A program made the translations under genes and the position numbers. A DNA stretch of 64,000 nt. Source: Excoecaria cochinchinensis. Lineage: Eukaryota > Streptophyta > Magnoliopsida > Malpighiales > Euphorbiaceae. Every line of letters begins with the position of its first letter. Position 1 is the stretch's first letter. The notes beneath the pieces were generated by a model, which ran no database searches, was not told the origin of the DNA, and worked only from the letters and a program-made list of their open reading frames with translations. Below, in pieces: positions 32,471-43,494 of this stretch. The DNA lies in NCBI GenBank assembly GCA_947683425.1, contig CANTUQ010000102.1, positions 806,001-870,000 of the forward strand, in the 5' to 3' direction.

Positions 32471-33499
32471 AATCTTCCCTCCTAAAATAATTTCGTCCTC
32501 GAAATTCACAATCATCGGATTTCTCGTATTGTATTGTTTATCACTACCATATTTACGCGTTAACATCCCGCTATAACTAACTTATACACTTTGGTCAGAC
32601 TTTTTCACTTCTTAATCACTACATCATTCACATACTACATCTTAACATCCGAATGACGGGACATATTCATAAACAATGTCAACTTGAACTCACCAGAACT
32701 ATCTTACCAAATCGAGTAAACTCTATCTCCATAAATCGTCACTTCATTCCTGACACATATCACAACTATAATCGTACCATTGGTTGGGATCCAACATAGG
32801 GCTTCTTATGTAATCTACTTACATATACACGTAGAATCTTATCTCCACAATATCTATTACCTTAATTGCCAAACTTCACTCATGGTAACCTACACTTTAC
32901 ACTTCCTCAACATTTCCGCTAAACGATATCGTACTCAAAGCACAGCCTGTCAGCCACTTTTAATTGAGTCAAATCAGAGTGCTTGTCACATATGAATGAG
33001 GGATGTCAGTGAAATGAATGTACAATGATTTATGTATGCAAACGATGCAGATGCAATTTATGCAATGATAATTACTTTCCCATCCCCATGCTGATACATG
33101 CTTATGTTCAGAAAATCTCAATTAATATGGCTGACAGACGAACAGAGTGCTACCAATATCCTCAAATCAAAATCATTTACATTCTTACTCTGCATCCCTT
33201 TTAAAATAAGAAATTCCTTCCAAAATTCCAACTATATTAGAAAAACTCTTTAACAAATTTCTTATGATACTGTTAATGCTAATTTCCATATCTCTAAGCT
33301 ATAAATAATCCAAAACAGACAAAAATGTGATCTATTAACTCTACACTTTCTAACTTTCCACTTAACTTATATAAAACTTACAGTTTCTAACAACAATACA
33401 GAACGAGGACATCCGCTTTGGCCGATACAAAAGAGACAGACACACTTTAAACTCCTAGTTGTCCAGAATCGACTAAACCTATGCTCTGATACCACTAAA
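32471..33499 (-). mobile_element. TekG interior 3
   Basis: 1029 bp, non-coding, with polypurine tract (32471-32506) and primer site (33483-33494). Confidence 0.9.
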
Positions 33500-36400
33500 T
33501 GTAACACCCCTCACCCACGTATAGCATACTGTATGGAAAACATAGACAGTATGTGACAATGGGTGAGGAATGCTATGGCAAAGCAAGCCGGGAACAGTAA
33601 TATAAGCAGAACTATCAAAAATATTCTCAAAACATACAAACATCCACAAATACAAAAGACATTCATATACTTATCATTACATTGTTCATAATATTTTATT
33701 ACATCCCAATCGCTTCAATACAATGCTCATTAAGAATTACATTAAAAAGGTAGACTATAATTCCTAAACACTAGCTATTACAACGGACTGGATGGCAAGA
33801 CTATTGCGGATTATCCTCGGCGACACGACTAACTCCAAACCTGCATGGATAAAAAACCCATGCTAAGCACAAAGCTTAGTGGGGAAAACACATAGTATGG
33901 GCGACCATTCATAACGGTCGTCAGTCACAACACACAATAGATAACCAACATCAAGTCATTTAACACATGTATACATAATTGATCATAATTAGAATATTTT
34001 AATCACAATCATTTATAAGATTAAACAGGGTGACAGTCTTGCTTGATACATGCTTTTCATGTTTTGTTACTCATATATCGCACGACATACACATCATTTT
34101 GTTCAGCCTATACTCAGACCTCTAATTACAATAATTCTCACATATCAAGGAGGTCATGATTAAGCCGCTAATGATCTAACTTCATGTTCAAAGCATATAA
34201 ATGTATCTCATATATATATAATCACTTTCATTTAATTACTTCCTTCAAATTGATGCATTACTATCGTATCATTAACTCATGTTAATAATACAAAGAAAAT
34301 AATTAAAGCTGAAGCATATGAACTATTAAAGACATTACCACATTTACGCATAGGGATCCCATTGGACCCAAAACCATAGATGCGCGAAGCGCAACTCATG
34401 CCACAATATAAGTCTTATCGCACAAGGTGATCACATTCTCATTAAGTGCATAAATTTATACAAAGCTTAACATATCTTTATCAATTCACACGTATCATTC
34501 AGTTCACATAATTATGCTCGTTAATGCCTGCTAAGTCAAAAGGGTGGATAACGAGTAACACATAGATACCCGGAGGTACCAAAAATATTCTCATAACACA
34601 TAGATACCCGAGGGTATCAAAACAATCAGTTTATTCTTGTTCCAAAGTATTTCCACATAGAATCTTAGGTAAGATTCAACAGAAAGATCACGAAGATCCA
34701 ACCGGGGGACCTGATCAGGGTCCAAATCGTACACATGGCTGCAGCTACACATAACTGTATTAGGCATGCCTAATTATCCACGACTCGACTAATGCAGGCT
34801 AAAACTTACTTGTTTCTTTTAGAAATGCTCATGCCATAATATAAAATCTTTTTCAAAAGTACATACTTTTATTATATTCGCATAATAATCCGATACAAAA
34901 AATGTTCATAAAAATAATGGTTCACTTAATTATAACAATCTGTAACCTTTAATTAAAATCACATTTAATTTTAGTACATGCTCCACAAATTATTATAACT
35001 ATAACTTGCATGGTATCGCACATCTTAAATTACACACTATGTCACATGTGAATCAAAAGCCAAAACTCATGTCAAATAGCTCAATCAATCATCTATTCAT
35101 GGCATAGAAAGGAATCGCGCTCGCGACCCTTGTCGCGATCGCGAGAAAAGGTTAAATGGCCTCTGTCGCGCTCGCGACACCAGTCGTGCTCGCGACAGAG
35201 CCCAATCAAACACTAGGAATCGCGCTCGCGACCTGAGTCGCGACCACGATAAAACAAGATGATCTCTGTCGCGCTCGCGACACCAGTCGCGCTCGCGATA
35301 GAGCTAAACATCATCCTTCTTTCTTCTCTCACTTGCATACACTTCACATAGAAACATACTTACTTTTGTCATGTGCATAACTAATTTTCTTAAACATTAT
35401 TTTCCTAAATTCGTGTATAGTATCCAAGAGTTCCAACACAAATATCCCAAAATACTCAATTGCCTAAGAGTCATTTCGTAACTAAATAGTCAAATTAAAA
35501 GTCGTCGAGATACGAAAGGTTCATTTTAATATTTGTTTACGACACACTTAATTCCATAATTTACTTCATTCTTAACATCTCATATAAATTCTAAACTATA
35601 AATAAATCTCCTCAAGTCTTGAATCATTAAAGACTCGCAGACTTTTGTCGGTCTTATACAAATGGGCCACAATTAAGGCTAACTCTAGCAGCTGCACTCT
35701 AACCCTTGATAAGCACGCTTATCTATCCACTATAACGGTAATCAGGCTCAAAAGACCGCAACTCAATTATACTCTACTTTGATACCAGGTATGGATTATA
35801 ATTCAAGTGCACTCATCAACTTCAGAGGCTTTTAATTCATATACAGTCTTTATCAATCATGTTCAACAACTAAAAGCATGTAACATTTAAATTCCACGCA
35901 TAAACTCTTATATCACATCCTCATATATATGCACTCATAGGTTCATACATTTTTATCACACTACTTACAATCCTTAATACATTTATACATTGTTACTTTA
36001 TTAATTAAATTACCAATCTTAAACATACTCAAATGCATTTCCCCGTTGATAACGACTTTATAGTCATTTGCTAACCCCAAACATGCATAATAAGCTAAGG
36101 GGAAGGATAAGGGGTTGACCCATGGCAACTAGGAGCTCAAAAAGAAGAAGAAAAAGCCTTATATGCATTTTTCTATCGCGAGGTCGCGACCTGTGTCGCG
36201 ATCGCGACAGAGGCTCGCCTCTGGTGCCTCACGAGACTGCTTTTTACCCTAAATGTGTATCGCCAAACCACCCTCTAGACCACATTTTTAGGCAAAGTGG
36301 TATTCATAAGTATTGTTCACTAGGATATTATAGTTCAAATGGTACAAGTTTCAGATCAATTGGACATTTAAAATTCCAGATATGAGCTACACAACCTACA

Positions 36401-37629
36401 CTGCTCCTGTAAACCCATTTAAGTACAAACACCCTGGTTTTTACCATTTTCAAGGGTCCTAGAGTAAGAATTAGGTTCCAGTCCTTCAGAGATAATTTTA
36501 GATAAATGAATTATCTTTCAAATGGAACTATTCTCATCTCATTTGGAAATCTATAGCTTGACTTATAACTAAAATGAACACTAAAGGTCTAGTGGAATCT
36601 GGACAGAGTACCCCCAGAAAATTCAAATTCGCTAAACCCAAGCCAATCCACACAATCATATCAACACAACCAATCAAATTTTAAATAAAAATACACTTCA
36701 AAACAGAAACTCATTCATACACAAATCAATAATTAAGAATCACTTCAAAGCATATAAATGTTCCCAAACCTTAACTCCTTTGCTCTAATAGCTTCAATGG
36801 TGGCACTTCTTGCTTTCGTACTCACTCTTCATTTTTGTCCCTCCAATTTCCTCATAAAAACATAGAATATCACTCCATATTTTTAATGAAACCAAGATGA
36901 AATTCTAGAGATGAGGATTCCTACTTACCCTTCTAACTCAAATCTCTCCTTCAAACACTTGAGCTGCACTTTCTAATACTCATAGCTTGGGCTTGCAAGG
37001 GAAGAGAGGGAGGGTTGGCGTGAGATGAAGAAGAAGAGGGAGAGAAGAAGACCAAAGGAAATTCATGTGAGGGAGGAGAGGGGAAGTGCAAAAATCTGAT
37101 ATCCCTTTCCTAAATTAACTCAAACTTATCCCATATGCCACATGTCTACTTCCTATTGGCCCTCCAAAGATTTTTATGACAATTCTCCCTTTTGGTCCCT
37201 TAACTCCTTTGTAATCCTTCCTTCACATAATACATAAATGTAACTTTACATTGGCCCACAATTAAATCTTACTCCCTTCAATTAAGTCCTAAATTAATAC
37301 CTTTTAAATTTCCAGAGTTGGCCGCAGTTGCCGAAACTTTTACGTTAATACCGAATTCATCATTATGACACACCTAATGCCACAACTCACATACATTCGA
37401 CATATAAATGATCCATTCTCAAAATTCAGCCCTCTTATTTATTTATTTCACTCAGTTAAATCCACATATATATATGAAATTATCGAAATACCCTTGGCTC
37501 TCTTTTTCTTGATTCTAATCATATCCTTTCCTACTACTTAATCACTTCAACCATCACATCACACGATTTCAATCGTCAAAATCCCCGAAAATGCACAAAT
37601 CCTTCTTGGGTACATTTCGGGGTGTTGCA
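33500..37629 (-). mobile_element. TekG LTR 4
   Basis: 4130 bp, 66 bp longer than the others. The extra length is in additional hairpin modules near 35115-35303 and 36175-36210. Its first ~0.9 kb matches LTRs 2 and 3; from about 34440 onward it has many private changes. It ends GGGGTGTTGCA rather than GTGTTACA. The 87-codon open frame at 36122 is peculiar to this copy and is not considered a gene. Confidence 0.92.
35115..35303. repeat. Expanded TCGCGA hairpin cluster in TekG LTR 4
   Basis: Three extra modules of about 18 bp (such as ACCAGTCGTGCTCGCGAC) relative to LTRs 1-3; a fourth of about 12 bp lies near 36185. Confidence 0.85.
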
Positions 37630-37634
37630 TTTTA
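37630..37634. repeat. Target-site duplication TTTTA, right side of the TekG array
   Basis: Matches 18216-18220. Confidence 0.88.
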
Positions 37635-37760
37635 CCTCCTCAGAGGACTCTGAGATATTGCCTCCTCAGAGGACTTCGAGATTTTGCCTCCTCAGAGGAC
37701 TTCAAGGTTTTGCCTCCTCAGAGGACTTCGAGGTTTTGCCTCCTCAGAGGACTTTGAGAT
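37635..37760 (-). repeat. TatB 3' UTR minisatellite, right half
   Basis: About five further units of ~27 bp with CCTCCTCAGAGGACT, in phase with 18030-18215. Confidence 0.9.
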
Positions 37761-38002
37761 TTTGATCTGTGCCGATGTCATCTTAACTTATTTGTCCAGC
37801 ACGAGTGAGTGCTACTGTTGAGCTAAGATTGTCCTGGCCCTGCTTTCGTGCGTGCGGTCTTCATTTGGACTTTTCCTGCAAAACTGCGTGCGCTGGAATA
37901 TATACAAGAGATCGTGTATGCATGTATAAAATGCCATATGCAGATATAAGATGCATGCAAAATGGGTAGACCATGTCCTTGGTGGTGAAGGGTCCATTCA
38001 GG
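37761..38002 (-). other. TatB 3' UTR between minisatellite and duplication
   Basis: No gene. The short frames on the minus strand (37812-38088) show no recognisable domain. Contains CATATGCAGATATAAGATGC, similar to the CATA/TGCA-rich part of the TatA and TatC 3' UTRs. Confidence 0.5.
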
Positions 38003-39440
38003 GTACGGCTTGGCATTATCTGATGCCCCCAAGGATCTAGAAAAGCGTTTTCGCGGCTCAGGAATTCTGACCCATAACCCCCCCTCAAGGGGAACTATTA
38101 GGTGGGCATCTTTGCCCCTGAAGATTCTGACTCATGTCCTGAATTATACCATCTGCTCGAGAGGGTGTCATCTGAAAAACCACGGCCTTATCACTCCAGG
38201 CATTGGAAGTCATTGATTAAAGGTAGTGCGTCCCTCTTGGATTTTCACACTATCTTTTCTTAGCGGGAAATGCGTCCTTGTCGGATTTTCACATAAACTC
38301 GTGCCTTATTTTTTTCCTGGAATGGACCCAACCCAATCCATTGGCTTTTATTCATTTTATTTTTTTATAGGATAGACCTCCTGTTCCTAGGTTTTCGCCC
38401 TGCCCTTTGGCCTAACTTTTGCTTAGAGCGCCAGTCACAGTTTTCATCTCTAACAGCCTTGTTTTTTTGGAGAAGTTGGAGTTGTTGCGAAAGATCTTTC
38501 GATTATGATTGACATGTGCTTATATCTCAGATCATAGTCGTATGAACTTAGTTCTTTATCGAGGAGGTGCCGTGGGATTTACTTTACAGTGGGTAGCAAG
38601 ATGAGTTGACTGAAGTGCTTGAGTGGCGAGAGTGACAGAGAATCGATAGTACCAATGTGTTGATTTTATGTTAGAACCAGACAACTTTGGGTGTGCAAAA
38701 AGGAATTGTTCTGATCACAGAGTACGACTTGGCATTATCTGATGCCCCCAAGGATCTAGAAAAGCGTCTTCGCGGCTCAGGAATTCTGACCCATAACCCC
38801 CCCTCAAGGGGAACTATTAGGTGGGCATCTTTGCCCCTGAAGATTCTGACTCATGTCCTGAATTATACCATCTGCTCGAGAGGGTGTCATCTGAAAAACC
38901 ACGGCCTTATCGCTCCAGGCATTGGAAGTCATTGATTAAAGGTAGTGCGTCCCTCTTGGATTTTCACACTATCTTTTCTTAGCGGGAAATGCGTCCTTGT
39001 CGGATTTTCACATAAACCCGTGCCTTATTTTTTTCCTGGAATGGACCCAACCCAATCCATTGGCTTTTATTCATTTTATTTTTTTATAGGATAGACCTCC
39101 TGTTCCTAGGTTTTCGCCCTGCCCTTTGGCCTAACTTTTGCTTAGAGCGCCAGTCACAGTTTTCATCTCTAACAGCCTTGTTTTTTTGGAGAAGTTGGAG
39201 TTGTTGCGAAAGATCTTTCGATTATGATTGACATGTGCTTATATCTCAGATCATAGTCGTATGAACTTAGTTCTTTATCGAGGAGGTGCCGTGGGATTTA
39301 CTTTACAGTGGGTAGCAAGATGAGTTGACTGAAGTGCTTGAGTGGCGAGAGTGACAGAGAATCGATAGTACCAATGTGTTGATTTTATGTTAGAACCAGA
39401 CAACTTTGGGTGTGCAAAAAGGAATTGTTCTGATCACAGA
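38003..39440 (-). repeat. 719-bp tandem duplication in the TatB 3' UTR
   Basis: Copies at 38003-38721 and 38722-39440, each starting at GTAC and almost identical (differences such as GCGTTTTC/GCGTCTTC, TATCACTCC/TATCGCTCC and AAACTCG/AAACCCG). Each contains the conserved 3' UTR block (minus strand; GGAAATGCGTCC and GTGCGTCCCT words). The small frames at 38010-38216 and 38687-38935 are the duplicated piece, not genes. Confidence 0.9.
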
Positions 39441-39909
39441 GTACACCCTTGCCTCCATAAGTGCATGTAAGGGGAGGGTACTTAGCCCTGCAGTAGATAA
39501 TAGGACCCATCGGTTTAGGCATCTGGTTGGTGAGAGCAGGAGTAGAGTAGCCACTTAGATTTTACTTTTTATAAAAGAATTAGGAAATGATGAGTTGAAC
39601 TGCTTTTGTTTTATGTATTTGCAAAGACTGTGTGTATTTCAGCATGATTTCTCCATACACGATCACCATTTAACATAGACTCAGAATGCAGAATTACATT
39701 TAATCTCAAAATGGATTTTGAAAGCATCAAAACTACTATTTCCAATCAGCCCTCTCGGGTTTTCTTAATTGGATATTTTCTCTCAAGCCTCTAATTTTTG
39801 ACCAGGACGCCTTTTTTTCGGTTTTCATCCTGACGAGGCGGCCAATTTTAGCAAGGCCGCCTTTTTTCTGTTTTCAACCTATGGGGCATTTATTTTATAT
39901 TTGTTTTTA
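39441..39909 (-). other. TatB 3' UTR next to the integrase remnant
   Basis: On the minus strand, matches TatA 12115-12300: the modules GAAAACCGAAAAAAAGGCG, GGCCGCCTCGTCAGG and AAAACCCGAGAGGGC. No gene. Confidence 0.65.
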
Positions 39910-40216
39910 ATCTTTAGCCATGGACCTTCTTGGGTCTGTTGATGCTGACTAGTTCTTTGAACTTGCTTCCCTTGTTGTCTGTTGGAGTGCTGCTCCCTTG
40001 GGTAACAACTTTTCAAGAACAGATGGGTCTTCATATGTTGACCTGAATTTGCCTTGTCCGTTTGGAACACTCGGACCTATTGGTTTGAAGACCAAATCTC
40101 GCTCTTTCAGTGGGCGCTTTCTGACTTTCTTTCCAGGTGATTGAACCAGAGGTTTTCTGATAAATCTGGTTCTGATAGTAATCCCAAAACTTAGCTGCTG
40201 TAGCCGTTACTCCCAC
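39910..40216 (-). pseudogene. TatB integrase C-terminal remnant
   Basis: On the minus strand, frame fragments align with the end of TatA pol: YYQNQIYQK matches YYHNQVYQK, and parts corresponding to EGDLVFK, DIRGKFR and AAILADSDGNEF follow across frameshifts. It ends near the homologue of VDRLKRFHG. The catalytic core is missing. No function expected. Confidence 0.75.
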
Positions 40217-40419
40217 GACTGCCCCTTAAAGATTTGACGTGCTTCAACAGACAGTGATGCTCTCGCTTCACACATCAAGGAGTAAAGCGTGGCTCTTGTA
40301 AGGGTTCTGACCGCAGACCCCAGCATGGGTTTCCTCCATAACCTTCTTACCCTTCTCCTTGTCAGGCATCTCAGCTGTATGTCATCAGCTCATCACTCGT
40401 ATAACACACCCTTTATACT
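40217..40419. other. TatB internal remnant without recognisable coding
   Basis: About 200 bp between the integrase tail and the inverted RT fragments. I recognise nothing in it. Confidence 0.4.
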
Positions 40420-40660
40420 TACGGACCGGGTGGATGGCTCATGGATTAGTCATCAGGTCTTTTCCAGTGCCCAAGAAGAATGGCAAAATATAGGTATGTC
40501 TCTCGTACTGTACACCTTCTACACTGGTGAACTAGGTGGGTAGCTTGTGAATTGGTCTTTAGGTCTTTTTCAGTGTCTAAGAAGAATGTCGAAATGCAGG
40601 CATGTGTAGACCAACGGGATTTGAACAAAGCTTGCCCCCAAATAGCGTTCCCTTGCCCCC
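40420..40660 (+). pseudogene. Inverted RT fragments within TatB
   Basis: On the plus strand, opposite to TatB, two pieces match the RT N-terminus. PVPKKNGKI-stop-VCL (about 40458-40500) corresponds to PVAKKDGKVRVCV. SKKNVEMQACVDQRDLNKACP (split by my reading at about 40574-40635) corresponds to the same place and continues through DLNKAC. Both are short and out of context. They suggest an inverted duplication around the T-rich tract that follows. Confidence 0.6.
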
Positions 40661-40790
40661 TGATCAATTCTCTCTTTTTTTCTCTCCTTTTTTTTTTTCA
40701 ATTTAAAATTTTTTCTTTTTTTTATTATTTTTTTTATTATTATTTTATTTTTTTTATTTTTTTTTTTGCTCCCCAATTTTCTCTTAGCAA
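40661..40790. repeat. T-rich low-complexity tract
   Basis: Nearly pure pyrimidine/T with some A. It is flanked by inverted copies of the RT DLNKAC coding segment (about 40600-40638 and 40785-40825). On the minus strand it is an A-rich filler like the one after the RT break in TatC (52045-52080). Confidence 0.8.
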
Positions 40791-41345
40791 GCTTCGTTTG
40801 AATCCTGAAGTCTACACATACACGCACTTTTCTTTTAACCATTGGGACCATCGTTGTTCAATGTAGTATTTCAGTAAGGATTTTGGTTCTGGTTCTGCTT
40901 GCGGGTTCCCCTTTCAGCCATTTCTGTTTACTTCAGCTTGAGTCTTCTGAGCTTCTGTGTCTCCTGTCCATGATTAGGATATGCTTGGCATAGCATGCTC
41001 GGTAGCTTCATGATCATCTTCTGGCGTGTCTTCGTAGGTCCAGACAAAGACTTTTCATTTCATTTTTTTTATTCTCTCCAATTTCATCTCGCTTCAGGAG
41101 TCATAACAGATGCTATCAAGATTTCTTTTGGGCTCTCCCAAAGTTCCATCATTAAATGTGAATGTGTTATGATCATGTATAATGAAATCACAAGAAAAGA
41201 GCACAGGTAAACGGAAATCGTTCATTTCATTCCATAAAAACTAGGATTAAAAATGTCATTGTCAAATAGTTCAGAAATAAAAAGAGAACATCTAAATAGC
41301 TATTTCCTTTCTGCTCCCACCGATATAGACGTCATGGCCAACGGT
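40791..41345 (-). pseudogene. TatB pre-RT linker and RT N-terminal remnant
   Basis: Minus strand. Linker words SLFISELFDNDIF and SPKEILIAS correspond to TatA SLFIPELFENNV and NPKEILLAS. A degraded RT N-terminus ends at CVDFR plus a shifted DLNKAC equivalent, followed by the A-rich filler. The frame is broken several times. No YVDD region is present. Confidence 0.7.
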
Positions 41346-41399
41346 TCATTGTCTTCCTCGGGAATCATCTTCTTTTCTTATTCAGGCTCTTAATTTATC

Positions 41400-41998
41400 T
41401 CACTCTTCATCTTTCACCTTTCTAGGTCAGAGATATGTTTGGAATCGATCAAATCTTGGATGGCATGTCTCAAGGTCTTGCAATCGTCTGTGGTATGACC
41501 GGTGTGCTGATGGAAGGCACAATACTGATATGCCTTATGGTTGGACCGTCCCTAGCTTCTGGAGGACTTAGCAGGTAGTGGCTGTAATTTACCTTCCTTC
41601 ATCAACCTCTTAAGAACCCAAGATAAGGATCTGCCCAAATTAGAAAAATGCCTTTGGTTCATTTTCATGGCTGGCGCTTCCGTCCTCTTAACATTCCCTT
41701 GTCCAACTGTTGAATTAAGTGGCTCTTTGCCTCTGGCCTCGAAAGGGAATGGAAGCACTGCAGTCGTCATTGTACGAGTCCTCCAGTCAGTGGTCGGCTC
41801 AACTCGGTTAGGAGCAATCGCCAGAAGCTGGGCTTGAAAAATAAGTGCCATGGCATCCATTCTCTCTTTAATCATGGATAATAACTTCTTTTCAAGCTCT
41901 TCGAATCTCTCATCTATCTCCCGGGCAATTAGGGCTTGAGTCTCTTCATTCAGTTGTGAAGAATTGGCCACTTTCAATGCTTGATTAGACCCTTCTTA
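41400..41998 (-). pseudogene. TatB second, partial gag (capsid and protease missing)
   Basis: Minus strand. An N-terminal part (SNSSQLNEET-like start, REIDERFEELEKKLLSMIKER) aligns with the TatA gag N-terminus. It then jumps to NQRHFSNLGRSLSWVLKRLM and a knuckle CAFHQHTGHTTDDC, omitting the central capsid domain. A stop interrupts after SSRS. The sequence then passes straight into the pre-RT linker (41345 onward) without protease or G-patch. TatC has the same arrangement. Confidence 0.75.
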
Positions 41999-42009
41999 TT
42001 TTCCTTCCT

Positions 42010-43494
42010 CCTCTTCCTCCCCACTCTCGCTAGTGGACCGATGATCTATCATCGCTACGGAAACCCTTCCTTCACTTGTCGCAGGGCGAGTGATGGCGAT
42101 GTGTCTGTTACCAAACAAGTCTTGTAATACATACCATTCAGGCATCGTGAACCAATCATGGCATTATAGGCGGACTTCTTCTTACTTTCCCTCTTTTCAG
42201 GATCAGTGATCTGTCTGCTGTCGATCAAGTCCTAGATTTCATGCCTTAATCTTGCGCATCGGTCCGTCATATGCCCCGTATGTTGGTGAAAATCACAATA
42301 CTCATCATCTTTGTGACCCGGCTGTCCTTGGGTTTTGGCTGGCTTAGGTGGTAGGGGCTGCAGCTTTCCCTCCCTTCCTAGTCTCTTTAACACCTAGGAT
42401 AAAGGTTGGCCCAAGTTCGAGAAGCTCCTTTAGTTCACACCTACAGTCGATACCTTAGTCTCCTTTTCAGTCCTATTGCCGCTGCTGGAGCCTGCCCACT
42501 TATTTGCCCCTTGACTGTTATAGCCCTTCTTAACAAACCCTTCACCACTCGCCTTCTGGGCCATGTGTTCACTCTCTGCCTCTATAGCGATATCCTTTAA
42601 AGACTCCCAATCTTTTAACCCTTTCATCTTGAGCCCTTCCCTTAAGTACGGGCTTGCATTTCTAATGAACAACCTGATCTGATCTGCCGTATCAGGCTTT
42701 CTCCTTATCTCCATCATCCGATTCCTCCACCGAGTGAGATAGTCATGGAAGGACTCACCGGGCTTTTGGTACAATAGCTCTAGGTCTTTCAGAGTGACCT
42801 CCATTCTGGTACTACAGTCATATTGCCTAAGGAATTCTTCTGTCAGCAGATCCCAATCTTCTTTAGACCTTTTATCCAACTCGTGGTACCAATCGATCGT
42901 CGGCCCCGTTAGACTGAGACAGAAATATTCCACCTTCTGCCTGTTCGTCAACCCTGTGCCTTTCATGATAAGGGCATATTACTTAACGTGTGCAGAAGGG
43001 TCCGAAGTACCATCGAACTTTGGCAAATCTGGCATCTTGAACCTCTGGGGCAGTAACTCCTCCTCTTCCAGATCTATGTCTTTAGAGATGACCCCCTTTC
43101 CAGCTGACAGGAGATGGGAGATAGCCTCAATCTTTTCCTCCATCTTCTTTTACACGTCATCCTCCACTTTGGGGACTCTTCCCCTCATAACTTGAGGAAC
43201 TACCGACTCATCCTCCTCCTCCTCTATGAAGTCATCTATAGGGCTTGAAATGTTCACCCTTCTCTACTCGGCAGGTGCCTTTGCTCTAGGCTCAATAATT
43301 GGTGGTTGCATAGTAGCGACTGCTATATGAGCCTCCTCTATAATAGGTGGTTCACTTTGCTCCATAACAAGAGCCACAAATGGTGGTCCGGCACTTGGTG
43401 CCATCTGGGCGACGATGCTCCCCATCGTAGCTAACATCTTCCTCTCAAAATCTTCAAATCTTTTGTCCAAATCTTGCGTTATCGAAGCACCCAT
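42010..43494 (-). pseudogene. TatB first gag, broken
   Basis: Minus strand, starting MGASITQDLDKRFEDFE and collinear with TatA gag to its end. Capsid words EYFCLSLTGPTIDWY, FHDYLTRWRNRM and LREGLKMKGLKDWESL are well kept. In-frame stops occur at least after APAE (~43261), in AHVK-stop-YALIMKG (Q to stop), after STVGVN, and in LS-stop-VLKRL. Knuckle CDFHQHTGHMTDRC. At the position of the TatA amber codon this copy has CGG, so the ancestral frame may have been continuous here. Joined to the second gag at about 42000. Confidence 0.88.

Larger units (their letters stand above)
18221..37629 (-). mobile_element. TekG array: four long LTRs alternating with three short interiors
   Basis: Starts at 18221, 23314, 28407 and 33500 give a period of exactly 5093 bp. 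Each LTR begins TGTAACACCCCTCACCC and ends GGGGTGTTACA on the plus strand. Each interior has a polypurine tract at its low-coordinate end and a tRNA-Met primer site at its high-coordinate end, so the family reads on the minus strand. One TTTTA duplication surrounds the whole array. No interior encodes gag or pol; the only recurring frame (71 codons, at 22594, 27687 and 32780) matches no family I recognise and is not taken as a gene. This is a non-autonomous family related to Tekay/Del chromoviruses. Confidence 0.93.

Noticed and set aside
18221..37629. Classical satellite or centromere repeat
   Set aside because: The unit has LTR ends, primer sites and polypurine tracts, and the array is bounded by one target duplication.
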